A DNA stretch of 38,984 nucleotides from a virus: positions 1 through 38,984 of IMG/VR virus record IMGVR_UViG_3300011128_000246. One strand, written 5' to 3'. The notes beneath the pieces were generated by a model. It was not told the origin of the DNA, made no database searches, and saw nothing but the letters and a program-made list of their open reading frames with translations. Below, piece by piece: positions 27,176 to 36,387 of this stretch. The first letter of the stretch is position 1, and every line of letters begins with the position of its first letter. A program made the position numbers and the translations under genes.

Positions 27176-27535
27176 CTACTCCTCAACAAACCAACTCATA
27201 GGGAAGTGCGGCCGCGCTGATTTCCAGGCGCTGCCGTTCCAGAGCTGGAAGTATTCCTGGCCACTGGTCGAGAACACAGCATTACCCGCCCATGTGTAGA
27301 ACGTCACGCCCTGTGAGCCTGCCTGCAAGTTAGCTGAATCGGTGTGCACTTCGGCGTAAACATGATCTGTTTCGCTGTTGTAATGCACCCCGACAGGCGC
27401 GTAAAACTTCACCCAGTCCCCGTAGTCGAACGACACCTTAATATTCTGGCCTGACAGGACGGCGTCGATTAAAACGGTTTTATTGCCGTCGAGGCGGTTG
27501 CCGTTGGCGTCGTGCTTGTAGGTGAATTGGTACAT
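27176..27535 (-). CDS. Tail-fibre-associated protein of unknown function
   Basis: 119 aa, beta-rich, with many aromatic residues (YFQLWNGSAWKSARP at the C-terminus). It is the last gene of the leftward late operon and its ATG shares a base with the tail fibre stop (TAATG). It may be a receptor-binding tip, fibre chaperone or fibre extension. No family is recognised. Confidence 0.65.
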   Translation of the reverse strand: MYQFTYKHDANGNRLDGNKTVLIDAVLSGQNIKVSFDYGDWVKFYAPVGVHYNSETDHVYAEVHTDSANLQAGSQGVTFYTWAGNAVFSTSGQEYFQLWNGSAWKSARPHFPMSWFVEE

Positions 27536-28533
27536 TATGAATAACGCGCGCCAATTACGCCTGCATCAAGATTACCCCCGTTGGCCGTAATTCGAAACTG
27601 CGTAAGGGCCGCTGTTAGTGATTTCGATCCAGCGCCTACATTCATGTTTGCCAATGAACTTTCGCCGATGTTTAGACTAGCCGCCCAAGTGTGCGAAGAA
27701 TTACTCAGCCGAACGAGCGTAATAACCCCGTGCAACGAATCTCCCGCAGTCGCCGGGACATTAGTGAATAAAAAGCTACTGCTGAAATTGTAACTAGTAA
27801 CGCCAGTGCCCAAGCCAGTGCCGCCACCTGAATAGCCAGAAGTTTCAAAGCCTCCGGCGTCACCTAGCTGTAGCCCGATAACATCGGTGCTGTCAGACGA
27901 CAGGCCACTCAAAGTGATGTCAATCCTAGACGCCCATGACGGGATTCCGGTGAAATCCTCAGTGGCACCGCTAGCGGTTACTGGCGTCATTTCCACCGGG
28001 AAATTAAATTGTTCGGCGCGGTCGCCAACCCACTGGAATTGAGTCCCGTCATACACCACCACAACCACAGCGCCAGAAGCTACCTCATCGGCTTCCATCG
28101 CTTCCGTGCCGTGCTTGGTGATGCTTTTAGCGCCAATGCTGTTGATATTCAGCGTCATCGCGCCCGTATTGGCCCCTGCGGCGATGAAGCGGAATTCCTG
28201 CCCGGCAGCATAGGCGGCAAGGGATAATGGCCCTGTGGCTGTTACGTCATCAGCGCCGGATGGGGAAGTTAGGAACGTGAAGGTTCCGTCCTGGACCTGG
28301 CTGGCTTTGGCGTAATCCGTTCTTGCCGTTGTGTCTCCGACGCCTGTATGCTTATTGCCGCCCATTGGCAGATCTGCGGTTGCGGCTGTTTGTCCGTCCT
28401 TCGCGATACTGCCGGTTAAAGCAGTAGCAATGTCTGACATTGTCGTGTTGTGCGTGCTGCTGCTAACCGTAGTGCCTGTTACGACAGGGTTGCCTGCGGG
28501 CAGATTGTATGTGCCTGAACCGTTACGTGCCAT
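27535..28533 (-). CDS. Tail fibre protein
   Basis: 332 aa. The N-terminus (GSGTYNLPAGNPVVTGTTVS, then MSDIATALTGSIAKDGQT and LPMGGNKHTGVGD) is the conserved attachment start of many podovirus tail fibres. A middle beta domain has RFIAAGANTGAMTLNINSI. The C-terminal 150 residues (IDITLSGLSSDSTDVIGLQL) form a Gly/Ser-rich beta domain common in phage fibres. It determines host attachment by inference. AGAGG lies 7 bases before the ATG. No diversity-generating retroelement is present. Confidence 0.85.
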   Translation of the reverse strand: MARNGSGTYNLPAGNPVVTGTTVSSSTHNTTMSDIATALTGSIAKDGQTAATADLPMGGNKHTGVGDTTARTDYAKASQVQDGTFTFLTSPSGADDVTATGPLSLAAYAAGQEFRFIAAGANTGAMTLNINSIGAKSITKHGTEAMEADEVASGAVVVVVYDGTQFQWVGDRAEQFNFPVEMTPVTASGATEDFTGIPSWASRIDITLSGLSSDSTDVIGLQLGDAGGFETSGYSGGGTGLGTGVTSYNFSSSFLFTNVPATAGDSLHGVITLVRLSNSSHTWAASLNIGESSLANMNVGAGSKSLTAALTQFRITANGGNLDAGVIGARYS

Positions 28534-28537
28534 TTAT

Positions 28538-28729
28538 ATGACCTCTACTGAAAGCATGATGATCGCCATAGCAATCAAGCCGATTGCAGCTATTGCTATT
28601 TTGCTGGCGGTGCGATTTGTTGCGCTGGCGATCTTGAAAAAGATCCCAGACGGTAAACTTAAGCGGTTACTGTCCTACCGCACTAACGGCGCCGCCAGCA
28701 GCGACACCGGGAAGCGTTTTATTCAATAA
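28538..28729 (+). CDS. Possible small membrane protein, antisense in the tail block
   Basis: 63 codons on the plus strand between tail fibre and ejection genes, overlapping the latter's 3' end. Residues 7-33 are hydrophobic (MMIAIAIKPIAAIAILLAV), followed by KKIPDGKLKRLL, a pattern seen in small phage membrane proteins. There is no good ribosome site. It would fill a 133-base gap otherwise without a gene, but orientation against all neighbours makes it doubtful. Confidence 0.25.
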   Translation: MTSTESMMIAIAIKPIAAIAILLAVRFVALAILKKIPDGKLKRLLSYRTNGAASSDTGKRFIQ

Positions 28730-30421
28730 CGCCTGAATCAGTTGTTTGCGCTGGGATGGCGCGGCGTTTCTCATTACTTGCTGTGCGTATGCCGGATCTG
28801 ACAAGGCGCGCGCTAAAACCTGTTGAGTCGCGTTTTCTGCTGGCTGCAGCATGAACGAAACAGGCCGCATAATGCTTTGCGCTAATGCTGATTCCGCCCA
28901 TGATTCCGGCACACCCAAAGGTCCAGCGACCTGCCTCAGCAAATTATTGGTTGATAAATTTTGCGCGGTGTTTGTTCCCGCAGCGCGGCCTAAATTTCTG
29001 GCGCCCTCGCGCCGTGCGAAATATTCCCCTACACCGCTTAGCGTTTGTAGCTGCTCTGGCGTCATCGTGTTTTCGAGCGTAGCGCCACCGAAATCTGTTG
29101 CACGCTTTACTGTGCTTTCCGCGTCACGTAGCGCTTGCGCGTACATTGCCGGGCGAGTATTTGGAATATCAACGCCAAAATCGTTTAGAGCGGGGTTTAA
29201 TTTATCGCGGACATACCGCCCGACCTGCATTTGATTGATGGGCTTACTGTTCTTCTCGTACGCCGCGCGAACAGATGAATAACCGTCGATATTGTCATCC
29301 ATCCAGTTAACTATTGACTTTCGAGTGTCTTTGATCGCACGCGCGGCATTACCTTTGGCCCCGCTTTGTGCTGATGGATCTAGCATGTCATCCATCGCCA
29401 TTTTCACGTAATGCAGCCACCGTGCAGCGCTTGGCGCTTCTTCTCCTGCCTCAAGCGCTAGTTTTTCTGCGCCTTCCATCGCCTCTTGAGCTGCCGGGCG
29501 CTGCAGCAACTCTTTTAGTGCGTCGTCTGGATCAAGCACAGCAGCGTTAAGCACATCGTCATAAACGTTTTCAGCCTTGCGGGCAGCCTTGGCGGCGGCC
29601 ATTGCCGCATCATCCCCAGCTATCCCGCCAATAGCGTCGCGAACTGCGCCGATTGTGGCCTGTTCTTGCGCGCCAATCGTGCCGCCCATAACAGGATCTG
29701 CATTCCGCGCACCGCGTTCTAAAATCGCTATTCCAGGATCTTGTGTAGCTTCTGCTAGCGAGTATTTGATGCCCGGAACCTGCGATTTAGCTGGATTCGA
29801 GATAGCCTCTTTGTTTGTTGCAAATCGCTCGATAGTTTCCGCCGCGATTTTTTCGCGACCACCCTTATGGAAAGGCCGCGTGATGGCGTTATAAATAGCG
29901 GGAACACCGCGCGCTGCAAGCTGCCCCGCTGCGCCAAACGTTGCGCCGCCTATAGCGTTATTTAGCGCGCTCTCATCCTCTGTGGTGGGCGTTAACGCGC
30001 CCCCATAAGCCCCGCCGACTAAAGCCGAACCCGCAACCGTATTTACGCCGGGGATCGCAAAAGCCGGAACGCCAGCAGCAACATTGCCGCCGATATTGCC
30101 TGTCAGCCCTCCTGCTGTGTCCATTAGGGGCGCATCTAGCCTTCTTGATTCTGTTATTTCGTTTTCTAATTTGTCTTGATCACCAATGTTTAAAGCCTGT
30201 TTAAGTCCTCGGCTCAAATCAACGAACGCCTTCCCCGCACCCTCCAGCGCCAAGCGGCCAAACCCTTCGCCCTCTGTCGGGTCGATTTTTTCTCCGAAGT
30301 CTTGATAAGTCGCCAGTCCGGATTCTACTGCTTTGCGCATGATCTCGGTTTTGCTGGTACCGAGCGGGACGTTGTCGATTTCACGGCCATTCGGCAACAC
30401 AATAGTGTGCGTGCCTTCCAT
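28667..30421 (-). CDS. Large ejection (internal virion) protein
   Basis: 584 aa from ATG 30421, just after the upstream stop; a GTG at 30433 overlaps that gene and its GGAG would be too close. Residues about 95-185 are Gly/Ala-rich and hydrophobic (GLTGNIGGNVAAGVPAFAIP, SALVGGAYGGAL), as in ejected proteins that insert into the host envelope; the rest is helical. The final residues (LPGVAAGGAVSAVGQ) are also Gly-rich. It is third of three large proteins between tail and fibre genes, matching the ejection-protein set of podoviruses. Confidence 0.7.
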   Translation of the reverse strand: MEGTHTIVLPNGREIDNVPLGTSKTEIMRKAVESGLATYQDFGEKIDPTEGEGFGRLALEGAGKAFVDLSRGLKQALNIGDQDKLENEITESRRLDAPLMDTAGGLTGNIGGNVAAGVPAFAIPGVNTVAGSALVGGAYGGALTPTTEDESALNNAIGGATFGAAGQLAARGVPAIYNAITRPFHKGGREKIAAETIERFATNKEAISNPAKSQVPGIKYSLAEATQDPGIAILERGARNADPVMGGTIGAQEQATIGAVRDAIGGIAGDDAAMAAAKAARKAENVYDDVLNAAVLDPDDALKELLQRPAAQEAMEGAEKLALEAGEEAPSAARWLHYVKMAMDDMLDPSAQSGAKGNAARAIKDTRKSIVNWMDDNIDGYSSVRAAYEKNSKPINQMQVGRYVRDKLNPALNDFGVDIPNTRPAMYAQALRDAESTVKRATDFGGATLENTMTPEQLQTLSGVGEYFARREGARNLGRAAGTNTAQNLSTNNLLRQVAGPLGVPESWAESALAQSIMRPVSFMLQPAENATQQVLARALSDPAYAQQVMRNAAPSQRKQLIQALLNKTLPGVAAGGAVSAVGQ

Positions 30422-30422
30422 T

Positions 30423-31712
30423 TTATAGATCACTCCAATTTACCCGCGTTGACTCGCGCGGCGACTGGTCGCGGCTTATCTCCATCGCAGATCCTTGGGT
30501 AACAGGGTTTGCCCCGCCGACAGCCTGAGAATCTAATCGGGCGTTATGCTCGGCCATGATTTGCTGCCAGCTTTCGTAATGGCGCTTGACTTTGTTTAGC
30601 GCCTCAATCAATTCAGCACCCTCAAGCCCCTGATCTAGCGATGTCAATGAAGCCTGCAAGCCTTCCAATTCCTGAACCGCAACTTGTCCCAATGCGCCGC
30701 CAGTAGGCGACGCCTCGCGCATGGCTTGGAGTCTGTCAAAGCCTAGATTAGCTTTGATGGTTTTTAGTTTTTCTTGCAGCGAATAACCGCCGCTACCGCG
30801 TATTTTTGTTGTGACGCCACTAGCCATTCCAGTGGTAAAACGTTGATCAGCTAATTCAATCGCTTTATCTATCTCACCAAACAGCTCCGCGTTTTTCTGT
30901 TCCGTCATTTGCTGAGACAGCGCGCGCTTCGGCGCTGTGGCTGCGGCCTCTGCTGATCTCTCTGCAGCAGATCTGGCCGTTTCCACAGCCGCCGCTTGCG
31001 CCCCCTTGATCTCCGGATCTTCGCCCGGCTTAATACTAATAGGTGCGGCCGCTAAAGGCGGCGCTGCTGGGTTTGTCGGGTCCATCCAAGCATACTGATT
31101 TCCCAAGTTAACGGGCGTGTTAGCTCGCTTCATGGTTAAATACTGCGTTTGCTCGCCCGGTGACATAGCTTGGAATTCCCGCCACTCTGCAATATTAGAC
31201 GGCGTTGTTGCTGCAGCAGGGTTTTTTGCCTTGAATAAAGCAAGTTCTTTATCGTGATCAAGCTTATCCCCTAATAATGCGCGCCGCTGTTCTAGTGCCG
31301 AAGCTTGCTGCTGTTCTTGCATCATGGCTTGCGCGGCCATTTCGGGGAATCCGCCCGCAGCCAATCTGCTCGACATCGTGGAACTTTCCTGAGCTGCAAG
31401 CGCCTCCGGACTTGCGACGCCCACCGGCAGCGGATCTGGCCCCTTAAGCGCGCCGATTAACGCCTTATTCCTGTCTGTGGCAACCTGCGTGCTTTTTTTG
31501 TCAGCCTCGCGGATATCATCAGCGCCCCACTTAGCCCGCAGGATCTTCGCGAATCCTTGAGTCGGGGAATTCATTACGTAATGCTGGCCGACCATCTGGC
31601 CTTGCATTGGGTCTAATGCGCTTGACCGCAATTGCTCGCCTTGACGTTTCTGCGCTTCGGCCTGCAATAAAGCCTGGCTGTAAGGATTCGTGTAAGTAAA
31701 GGATTCAGCCAT
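30423..31712 (-). CDS. Ejection/internal virion protein, coiled-coil
   Basis: 429 aa, Ala/Gln-rich and helical. Coiled segments are at about 115-165 (MAAQAMMQEQQQASALEQRR) and 235-380 (AAVETARSAAERSAEAAATA; ELFGEIDKAIELADQRF). It has no membrane segment or enzyme motif. It lies between the two other candidate ejection proteins; the TAATG overlap upstream indicates coupling. P22 gp16/gp20-like function is inferred. Confidence 0.65.
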   Translation of the reverse strand: MAESFTYTNPYSQALLQAEAQKRQGEQLRSSALDPMQGQMVGQHYVMNSPTQGFAKILRAKWGADDIREADKKSTQVATDRNKALIGALKGPDPLPVGVASPEALAAQESSTMSSRLAAGGFPEMAAQAMMQEQQQASALEQRRALLGDKLDHDKELALFKAKNPAAATTPSNIAEWREFQAMSPGEQTQYLTMKRANTPVNLGNQYAWMDPTNPAAPPLAAAPISIKPGEDPEIKGAQAAAVETARSAAERSAEAAATAPKRALSQQMTEQKNAELFGEIDKAIELADQRFTTGMASGVTTKIRGSGGYSLQEKLKTIKANLGFDRLQAMREASPTGGALGQVAVQELEGLQASLTSLDQGLEGAELIEALNKVKRHYESWQQIMAEHNARLDSQAVGGANPVTQGSAMEISRDQSPRESTRVNWSDL

Positions 31713-32533
31713 TAACCACGCCCCGCAAATGCTGCGCCGATATCAAATAATCCGCCCATTGTGTTATTCCAGAATGCTTGATCTGCATTGTGCTGCCCCA
31801 GCTGCGCTTGATAGCCAGCGTTAGTGCCTTGCAGTATCGGCGTGGCCTGAGGTCCAGCCGTTGGGCTGTAAGCTTGAAACTGCGGCATGTTGGGCTGTGC
31901 GCCAGTTCGCAGTGCGTTCAATTCACTCAAAGGCAGATTGCGTAAAAAGGAAGCTTCTTGAGTTGCCCTGCCCCGTTCGGCTGCTTCCATGCCGTACTGT
32001 CGGGACATTTCGTCACCTGCGGCCAAATCAGCCTGAATTCGTGCGTCGGTTCGTGCGTCGTTTAAGTTCTCGAATTCACGGCCCCAAGCTTCACTACCTA
32101 GTGTGATCCCCTGATTAGCCAGTCGTGCGCGCAACGCATCCTCATCACGTTCAAAGCGTTCCTCTGTTCGACCTAACAACGCATCAGCATATTGTTGACG
32201 ACTCTCCATGCTGGGCGCGGTAACGTCTGGTAGGTCGTCCACCGGGAAGCCATTAGCAAAAGCTTGGCCTACACGATCAAAAGAACCCTCAGCAACGTTG
32301 CCTTGTTTTTGGCTGATGCGGTTTTGCTGATCGAATAAACCCTTCATCACGGGCGACAGGTTGATGCGCGATGTGTATTTATCGCCGCTGTTTGTCCACG
32401 TCCGCGAACCTAGCGGCGTGTACTCATTGGGCCGGTTCAGTGTCGCGCCAGCTCTGGCGGCTGCGACATTCGCAACGCCTTGCTGAGTTGCGGCTGCGGC
32501 GTAATCGGGCGGTGCTGGGGCATCACTACACAT
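31712..32533 (-). CDS. Podovirus virion protein, possible ejection protein
   Basis: 273 aa. The start CSDAPAPPDYAAAATQQGVA, with NRPNEYTPLGSRTW, is a very common podovirus signature in proteins encoded after the tail tube genes. The middle is helical with Arg/Glu heptads (RFERDEDALRARLANQGITL), and the C-terminus is Gln/Asn/Gly-rich. It probably helps form the inner core or DNA injection complex. It overlaps the GNAT gene by 8 bases. Confidence 0.75.
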   Translation of the reverse strand: MCSDAPAPPDYAAAATQQGVANVAAARAGATLNRPNEYTPLGSRTWTNSGDKYTSRINLSPVMKGLFDQQNRISQKQGNVAEGSFDRVGQAFANGFPVDDLPDVTAPSMESRQQYADALLGRTEERFERDEDALRARLANQGITLGSEAWGREFENLNDARTDARIQADLAAGDEMSRQYGMEAAERGRATQEASFLRNLPLSELNALRTGAQPNMPQFQAYSPTAGPQATPILQGTNAGYQAQLGQHNADQAFWNNTMGGLFDIGAAFAGRG

Positions 32534-32984
32534 TGGGATATACCTTTACTAACTCGACGGCGACAGGCTCATAGCCCCACCGCTCAAACAATTTTTGTGC
32601 TCTGTTGGCCATCTTCACGCTAATGCGTGTTTCGCTGACACCAAGACTGATTAATGCTTTCTCTACTTCATCGTGGAACCAGCGCGACGTACCGCCTTTG
32701 CGGTGCTCTGGCAGGATAAATATCGTGTCCTCGGTCGCGATGCGTTTGCCGGTGTGCGTGGATTGGTTGAGGTAGATCCCGCAATTCCCGACTAACTCGC
32801 CGTCATGGCGAAGGGTAAATAAGACGTATTGCCCGATCTGCTCATACCCACAAATACGGGCGTAGTCGGGATTGAATTCCAGCCCGTGGCGATAACCCTC
32901 AGTCTCCATCCAATGCGCGTGATGGATAGGGCGTATTTCGTCGATAATGTCTGCAAGCAATTCAGCTTGTGCTAAATAACTCAA
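32526..32984 (-). CDS. GNAT-family acetyltransferase in the tail module
   Basis: 152 aa. The acetyl-CoA loop region reads ILPEHRKGGTSRWFHDEVEK (a Q/R-x-x-G-x-G/A variant), preceded by strands VGNCGIYLNQS and followed by VSETRISVKMANRAQKLFERWGYEP, the standard C-terminal GNAT end. Similar genes are found among podovirus structural genes. The substrate is unknown; acetylation of a virion or host protein is possible. Confidence 0.8.
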   Translation of the reverse strand: MSYLAQAELLADIIDEIRPIHHAHWMETEGYRHGLEFNPDYARICGYEQIGQYVLFTLRHDGELVGNCGIYLNQSTHTGKRIATEDTIFILPEHRKGGTSRWFHDEVEKALISLGVSETRISVKMANRAQKLFERWGYEPVAVELVKVYPNV

Positions 32985-34510
32985 AGCACGCCGCCGACTT
33001 CGTAAGTGATGTCAGTCGCCGTCCATCGCGTTTCGATGCCTTTAGAGGCAATCTGCAATCGAACAGCCGCAGCGGTGCCGACGCCGCCTAATGTGTGCCA
33101 GCTTTTGATTAACGTTGGATCTCCGCCCCACACATCAGCGTCCCATTCTGCGGTGTCCCATACGCCAGCCGTGCTGCCAGAAAACGACAGCAAAGAAGCC
33201 GGGCCGGTTTCGTCGTAATCAAGATTCATGCTTAGGCTGACAGCAGGAGAGCCGGACGACTTAAGCAAAGGACGCCCCAACATGAAGCGCTTAACTTTCG
33301 CCCTGGCCTTAAAATAACTAAACGCCTGCTGTGCATCTGAATTAATGTTATTCTCACCGTCTGCATGACCGAACCACGCTTTTTGCACAGAGTCCGTGCT
33401 GCCGTAGTAAAGAACATCGCCTGCCACCGCGAAGCAGTGCGCATCCCAGTCCTTGAACCGGCACCATGCACCCGTTGTGGTGTTCATAACGTACTGATGC
33501 TGACCTGTAGTCCCTATAGGAATATTGAACAGGAGAAACGGGGCATCAGAATAATAAAGCCCTTCCCATCCGTAATTGGCCGAGTAAGCCGCAACAGCAT
33601 CCTGAACCGCCCCGCGTATCTTGAAACTCAAAGCGGCTGATTGTTCTCGGTCGGTGATAAGTGCTTTAGACATCGGGAAGAAGCCATCGCGCGTGATGAC
33701 AATTAGGTCACCCTTATACGCAAACAAACATTTCCGACCTATCGGCGGGGCGATCTTGAATGTGCCGACTTTGACCCAAGTTGACGCACTCGACGGGTCA
33801 ATGCCTTTATAAACGGCTACTTCGCCTTTCGATGTGATAAAGACGGCATGGTCGTCCATTCCCTCTCCGGCATCGATTGTCCAGCTACCCATAGCAACCA
33901 GATAACCGCCTTCTGAAAACACATCACCTAGATCGAATTCGGTCGCCGCACCACCAATCGCCGACGCGCCCAAATACCAAACCGACAGCGAATCTTTTTC
34001 AACGAACCAAAGCCGCTTAACGTGCTCCGCAACATAGACTAGGCTTGTCGTCGTAACTCCCGTTATCGCAGGGCTTGATGCGCCTGTTATTGCGGTCCAT
34101 GACGACCCATCGTAAAGCCTGGGTGAATCTGCGCCGTTGACGGCGTACAGGTACTGCCCGGCTGAGGTTTTGAAGTTCACATCCTGCCAACGGGCGTTAG
34201 TGAGACTCCCGACCGCAGAAGACGGCGAACTACCCGCGCTCGTTACGTCGTAAAAATCTGTCCCAGCCGCAGCAAATAACTTAGTTGTGGTGGCTGAGTC
34301 ATACACCATTAATGATTCGACGGGGTCGCCGATTGACGTTACATGGTCAACTTGCCCTAACCGCTGGACGACATCGCCAGTCGTTGGGAAGAAGTTATCC
34401 AACATCACCGCGTCCGTTTCATCCATGTTCGCTAATGGATCGCGTGCGTTCCAGCCCCCAACAGGCGCGCCTAACGTATGTTCTCGGGCGACGTTTTTCC
34501 TAGCCAACAC
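32981..34510 (-). CDS. Tail nozzle / packaged-DNA stabilisation-like protein
   Basis: 509 aa if GTG 34510 is used; the frame is open to 34546 and the start is uncertain. The N-terminus LGAPVGGWNARDPLANMD, then LDNFFPTTGDVVQRLG is the hallmark of podovirus tail proteins related to P22 gp10-like hubs or nozzles. The rest shows repeated beta blades (YAVNGADSPRLYDGSSW, VYVAEHVKRLWFVEKDS, AGDVLYYGSTDSVQKAW), consistent with a beta-propeller. It closes the tail and binds fibres or spikes, by inference from the family. Confidence 0.8.
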   Translation of the reverse strand: MLARKNVAREHTLGAPVGGWNARDPLANMDETDAVMLDNFFPTTGDVVQRLGQVDHVTSIGDPVESLMVYDSATTTKLFAAAGTDFYDVTSAGSSPSSAVGSLTNARWQDVNFKTSAGQYLYAVNGADSPRLYDGSSWTAITGASSPAITGVTTTSLVYVAEHVKRLWFVEKDSLSVWYLGASAIGGAATEFDLGDVFSEGGYLVAMGSWTIDAGEGMDDHAVFITSKGEVAVYKGIDPSSASTWVKVGTFKIAPPIGRKCLFAYKGDLIVITRDGFFPMSKALITDREQSAALSFKIRGAVQDAVAAYSANYGWEGLYYSDAPFLLFNIPIGTTGQHQYVMNTTTGAWCRFKDWDAHCFAVAGDVLYYGSTDSVQKAWFGHADGENNINSDAQQAFSYFKARAKVKRFMLGRPLLKSSGSPAVSLSMNLDYDETGPASLLSFSGSTAGVWDTAEWDADVWGGDPTLIKSWHTLGGVGTAAAVRLQIASKGIETRWTATDITYEVGGVL

Positions 34511-35153
34511 TGTAGCCACCACGTACCGCAGTTGAACCCGCCGCACCTATTGCGCCACGCGCCATGCCTTTCGGGCCACCACCGGAGAAGGTGCTGTATA
34601 AACCACCGGCAACAGGCCCGCCAATCAAGCCTGCACCTAACCCGATTAAGCCATTAAGCCACGGGCTACCTTTAAGGCTTTCAAAGTGTCTCTGTTGATC
34701 TTCGGCATGCGGTTGGATGCTTGCGCGGGCCAACCCTTTCGGCATGCCTCTCAATACGTTTGCAACCTGTATCTTGTCGCTAGCTCGGTAGTTAGTTGGA
34801 TTAATATCCGCAGAGGCGTAGGGCGATACCTGACCTAAAGCATTGGGGCGTCGGTAGTTTGGATTAGCCTGTCCCATCATTCCGCGCTCAGCCTTGGCAA
34901 CTTGTTTGTGCTGGGCGTTCATATCCCGGCTAATGGCATGCGCTAACCCCGCGTCGGTCATACCTTGGCCTGCTTGAGCGGCCTGACTTGCATTAGTCAG
35001 CATTGGGGAATTGCGCCCTGCCGCGTAACGCTGGAATTCTTGTGCGCCTTGGGGTGTTGGCCGCAATCCCGGCCCTGATGGGTTGGCGCGTTCGCGGATC
35101 GCTTGTGGTGCTGAGTTAGGATTAGCTTTCCAGCCTGCCAGCGCTTGAGCCAT
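34500..35153 (-). CDS. Tail or internal virion protein, Gly-rich C-terminus
   Basis: 217 aa from ATG 35153. The N-terminal two thirds are Ala/Asn/Pro/Gln-rich and probably disordered or helical. Residues about 165-215 are Gly/Ala-rich and hydrophobic (LNGLIGLGAGLIGGPVAGGL). Such tails are seen in small podovirus virion proteins between adaptor and nozzle genes. The function is unknown. Confidence 0.6.
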   Translation of the reverse strand: MAQALAGWKANPNSAPQAIRERANPSGPGLRPTPQGAQEFQRYAAGRNSPMLTNASQAAQAGQGMTDAGLAHAISRDMNAQHKQVAKAERGMMGQANPNYRRPNALGQVSPYASADINPTNYRASDKIQVANVLRGMPKGLARASIQPHAEDQQRHFESLKGSPWLNGLIGLGAGLIGGPVAGGLYSTFSGGGPKGMARGAIGAAGSTAVRGGYSVG

Positions 35154-35161
35154 CGTCGCCA

Positions 35162-35875
35162 CTAGCCAAACCCTCCGTCGGGGATATTCCAATAATCCAA
35201 CAGCACGCCGTTAGGCTGCCCGCCAGACAAATTGAGTGTCGGCGCACCCTCGTCTTGAGCGAGAGCCGATTCCAAGTTGCTCAAGAAGTCGCGAGCAAAT
35301 ATCGTGGTATCAAACCCTTTTTGCTCGTAATACTTGAGCTTTACTCCGGCCACCATTAAACGGTGCCGGAATATCGGCGTGTCGCCGTCTTTAGTGAAGG
35401 ATGATTTAACCGTGGCGTCATCGGGGTCTGTTATCCACGCGTTACTTGAATATTGGTACTTGAACGTCAAAACACCGCCCGGCGTGGGGTGAATGTTGAT
35501 TTTGTTGTCCTGCACCCTGAATCGATACCGGGGGCCGGTAGACGCAAGGCTAGACGATTGCAGCCACTGCCAACCCTGCGGAGAGATTGGGCCTTGTAAG
35601 CGCCATTTGTTCGTTTCATCCCAATGCGTGCGGGCTAATTGGTGGCTGTAATCCGACGGCAGGTCATAAGCCGATTGGCTAGCGACTGTCGTGATAGTCG
35701 CTTCCTTCGTCAACTCTTGCCAATCGTGGTTATAGTTGGTGATTAATTCTTGCCCCAAGGCGTCCGCAAATGCGTGTAGCTGCTGAACACCAACATCAGT
35801 GGACGAGGCGACCGTGTTGGGCTGCGTCAGCGCCAATTCGCGCGCAGCGTCCGTGATGATGGTGAGTAATGTCAT
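35162..35875 (-). CDS. Head-tail adaptor / tail tubular A-like protein
   Basis: 237 aa. The start LLTIITDAARELALTQPNTV, with AFADALGQELITNYNHDWQEL and TTVASQSAYDLPSDYSHQL, and the later ILTFKYQYSSN-like LTFKYQYSSNAWI are characteristic of podovirus adaptor proteins that join portal and tail (gp4/TTPA-like). Overlap with the upstream gene (ATGA) indicates coupling. Confidence 0.8.
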   Translation of the reverse strand: MTLLTIITDAARELALTQPNTVASSTDVGVQQLHAFADALGQELITNYNHDWQELTKEATITTVASQSAYDLPSDYSHQLARTHWDETNKWRLQGPISPQGWQWLQSSSLASTGPRYRFRVQDNKINIHPTPGGVLTFKYQYSSNAWITDPDDATVKSSFTKDGDTPIFRHRLMVAGVKLKYYEQKGFDTTIFARDFLSNLESALAQDEGAPTLNLSGGQPNGVLLDYWNIPDGGFG

Positions 35876-36387
35876 GCTGCTTTACGGCCCTTGCTCTTCA
35901 TTTCAGCGAATTGGGCTTTTAGATCTTCGATGTCTGCCTTGAGGCGTTTGTTTTCTTCGACGTACTTGGCAATCGCGCCAGAGTCCTTCGATACCTCGAT
36001 AGCAGCGCGTGCTTTCTCGCGCATACCCATGCCTTCCATGACTTTGTTGATCTGAGCATCAGAGGCATTTGCCAATTGCTCAACCGTGTAAAAACCGAAG
36101 TGCTTCAACTCATTCACGCGCGCCGGGCTTAATACCCAGGATTCGATAGGCCAGCCGTCAATTTCTTGTGATTCGTTGCGCTGGTACTTTTCCCAAATAG
36201 GAAACCATCGCTCCTTGTCTTGATCGCTGGCTTCGCGTTCAATTTTGGTCGTGGTGTCGCCGGGGATGATGATGGATATAAAGTCACGATCTTCGTAAAC
36301 CGGATGCCCGGCCTTTTCGGATGCGTGCTTCATATGCACCGCTTCTTTGTAGAACTTGACCAATAAATTTGCGTCGGCTGGATTCAT
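35872..36387 (-). CDS. Podovirus head-tail region protein with coiled-coil end
   Basis: 171 aa. GHPVYEDRDFISIIIPGDTT, then IDGWPIESWVLSPARVNELK and HFGFYTVEQLANASDAQINK form a pattern common in podovirus genomes between capsid and adaptor genes; the second part looks like a helix-hairpin segment. Residues about 140-168 are a short coiled coil. The role in assembly is unknown. Confidence 0.7.
   Translation of the reverse strand: MNPADANLLVKFYKEAVHMKHASEKAGHPVYEDRDFISIIIPGDTTTKIEREASDQDKERWFPIWEKYQRNESQEIDGWPIESWVLSPARVNELKHFGFYTVEQLANASDAQINKVMEGMGMREKARAAIEVSKDSGAIAKYVEENKRLKADIEDLKAQFAEMKSKGRKAA

Noticed and set aside
27176-28533. Diversity-generating retroelement at the tail fibre, as in BPP-1
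   Set aside because: No reverse transcriptase ORF, no template/variable repeat pair and no Mtd-like C-type lectin end were seen anywhere in the window.
28331-28537. Upstream part of the plus-strand ORF 28331-28729
   Set aside because: It is antisense to the conserved N-terminus of the tail fibre. Only the part from 28538, in the gap, could be coding.
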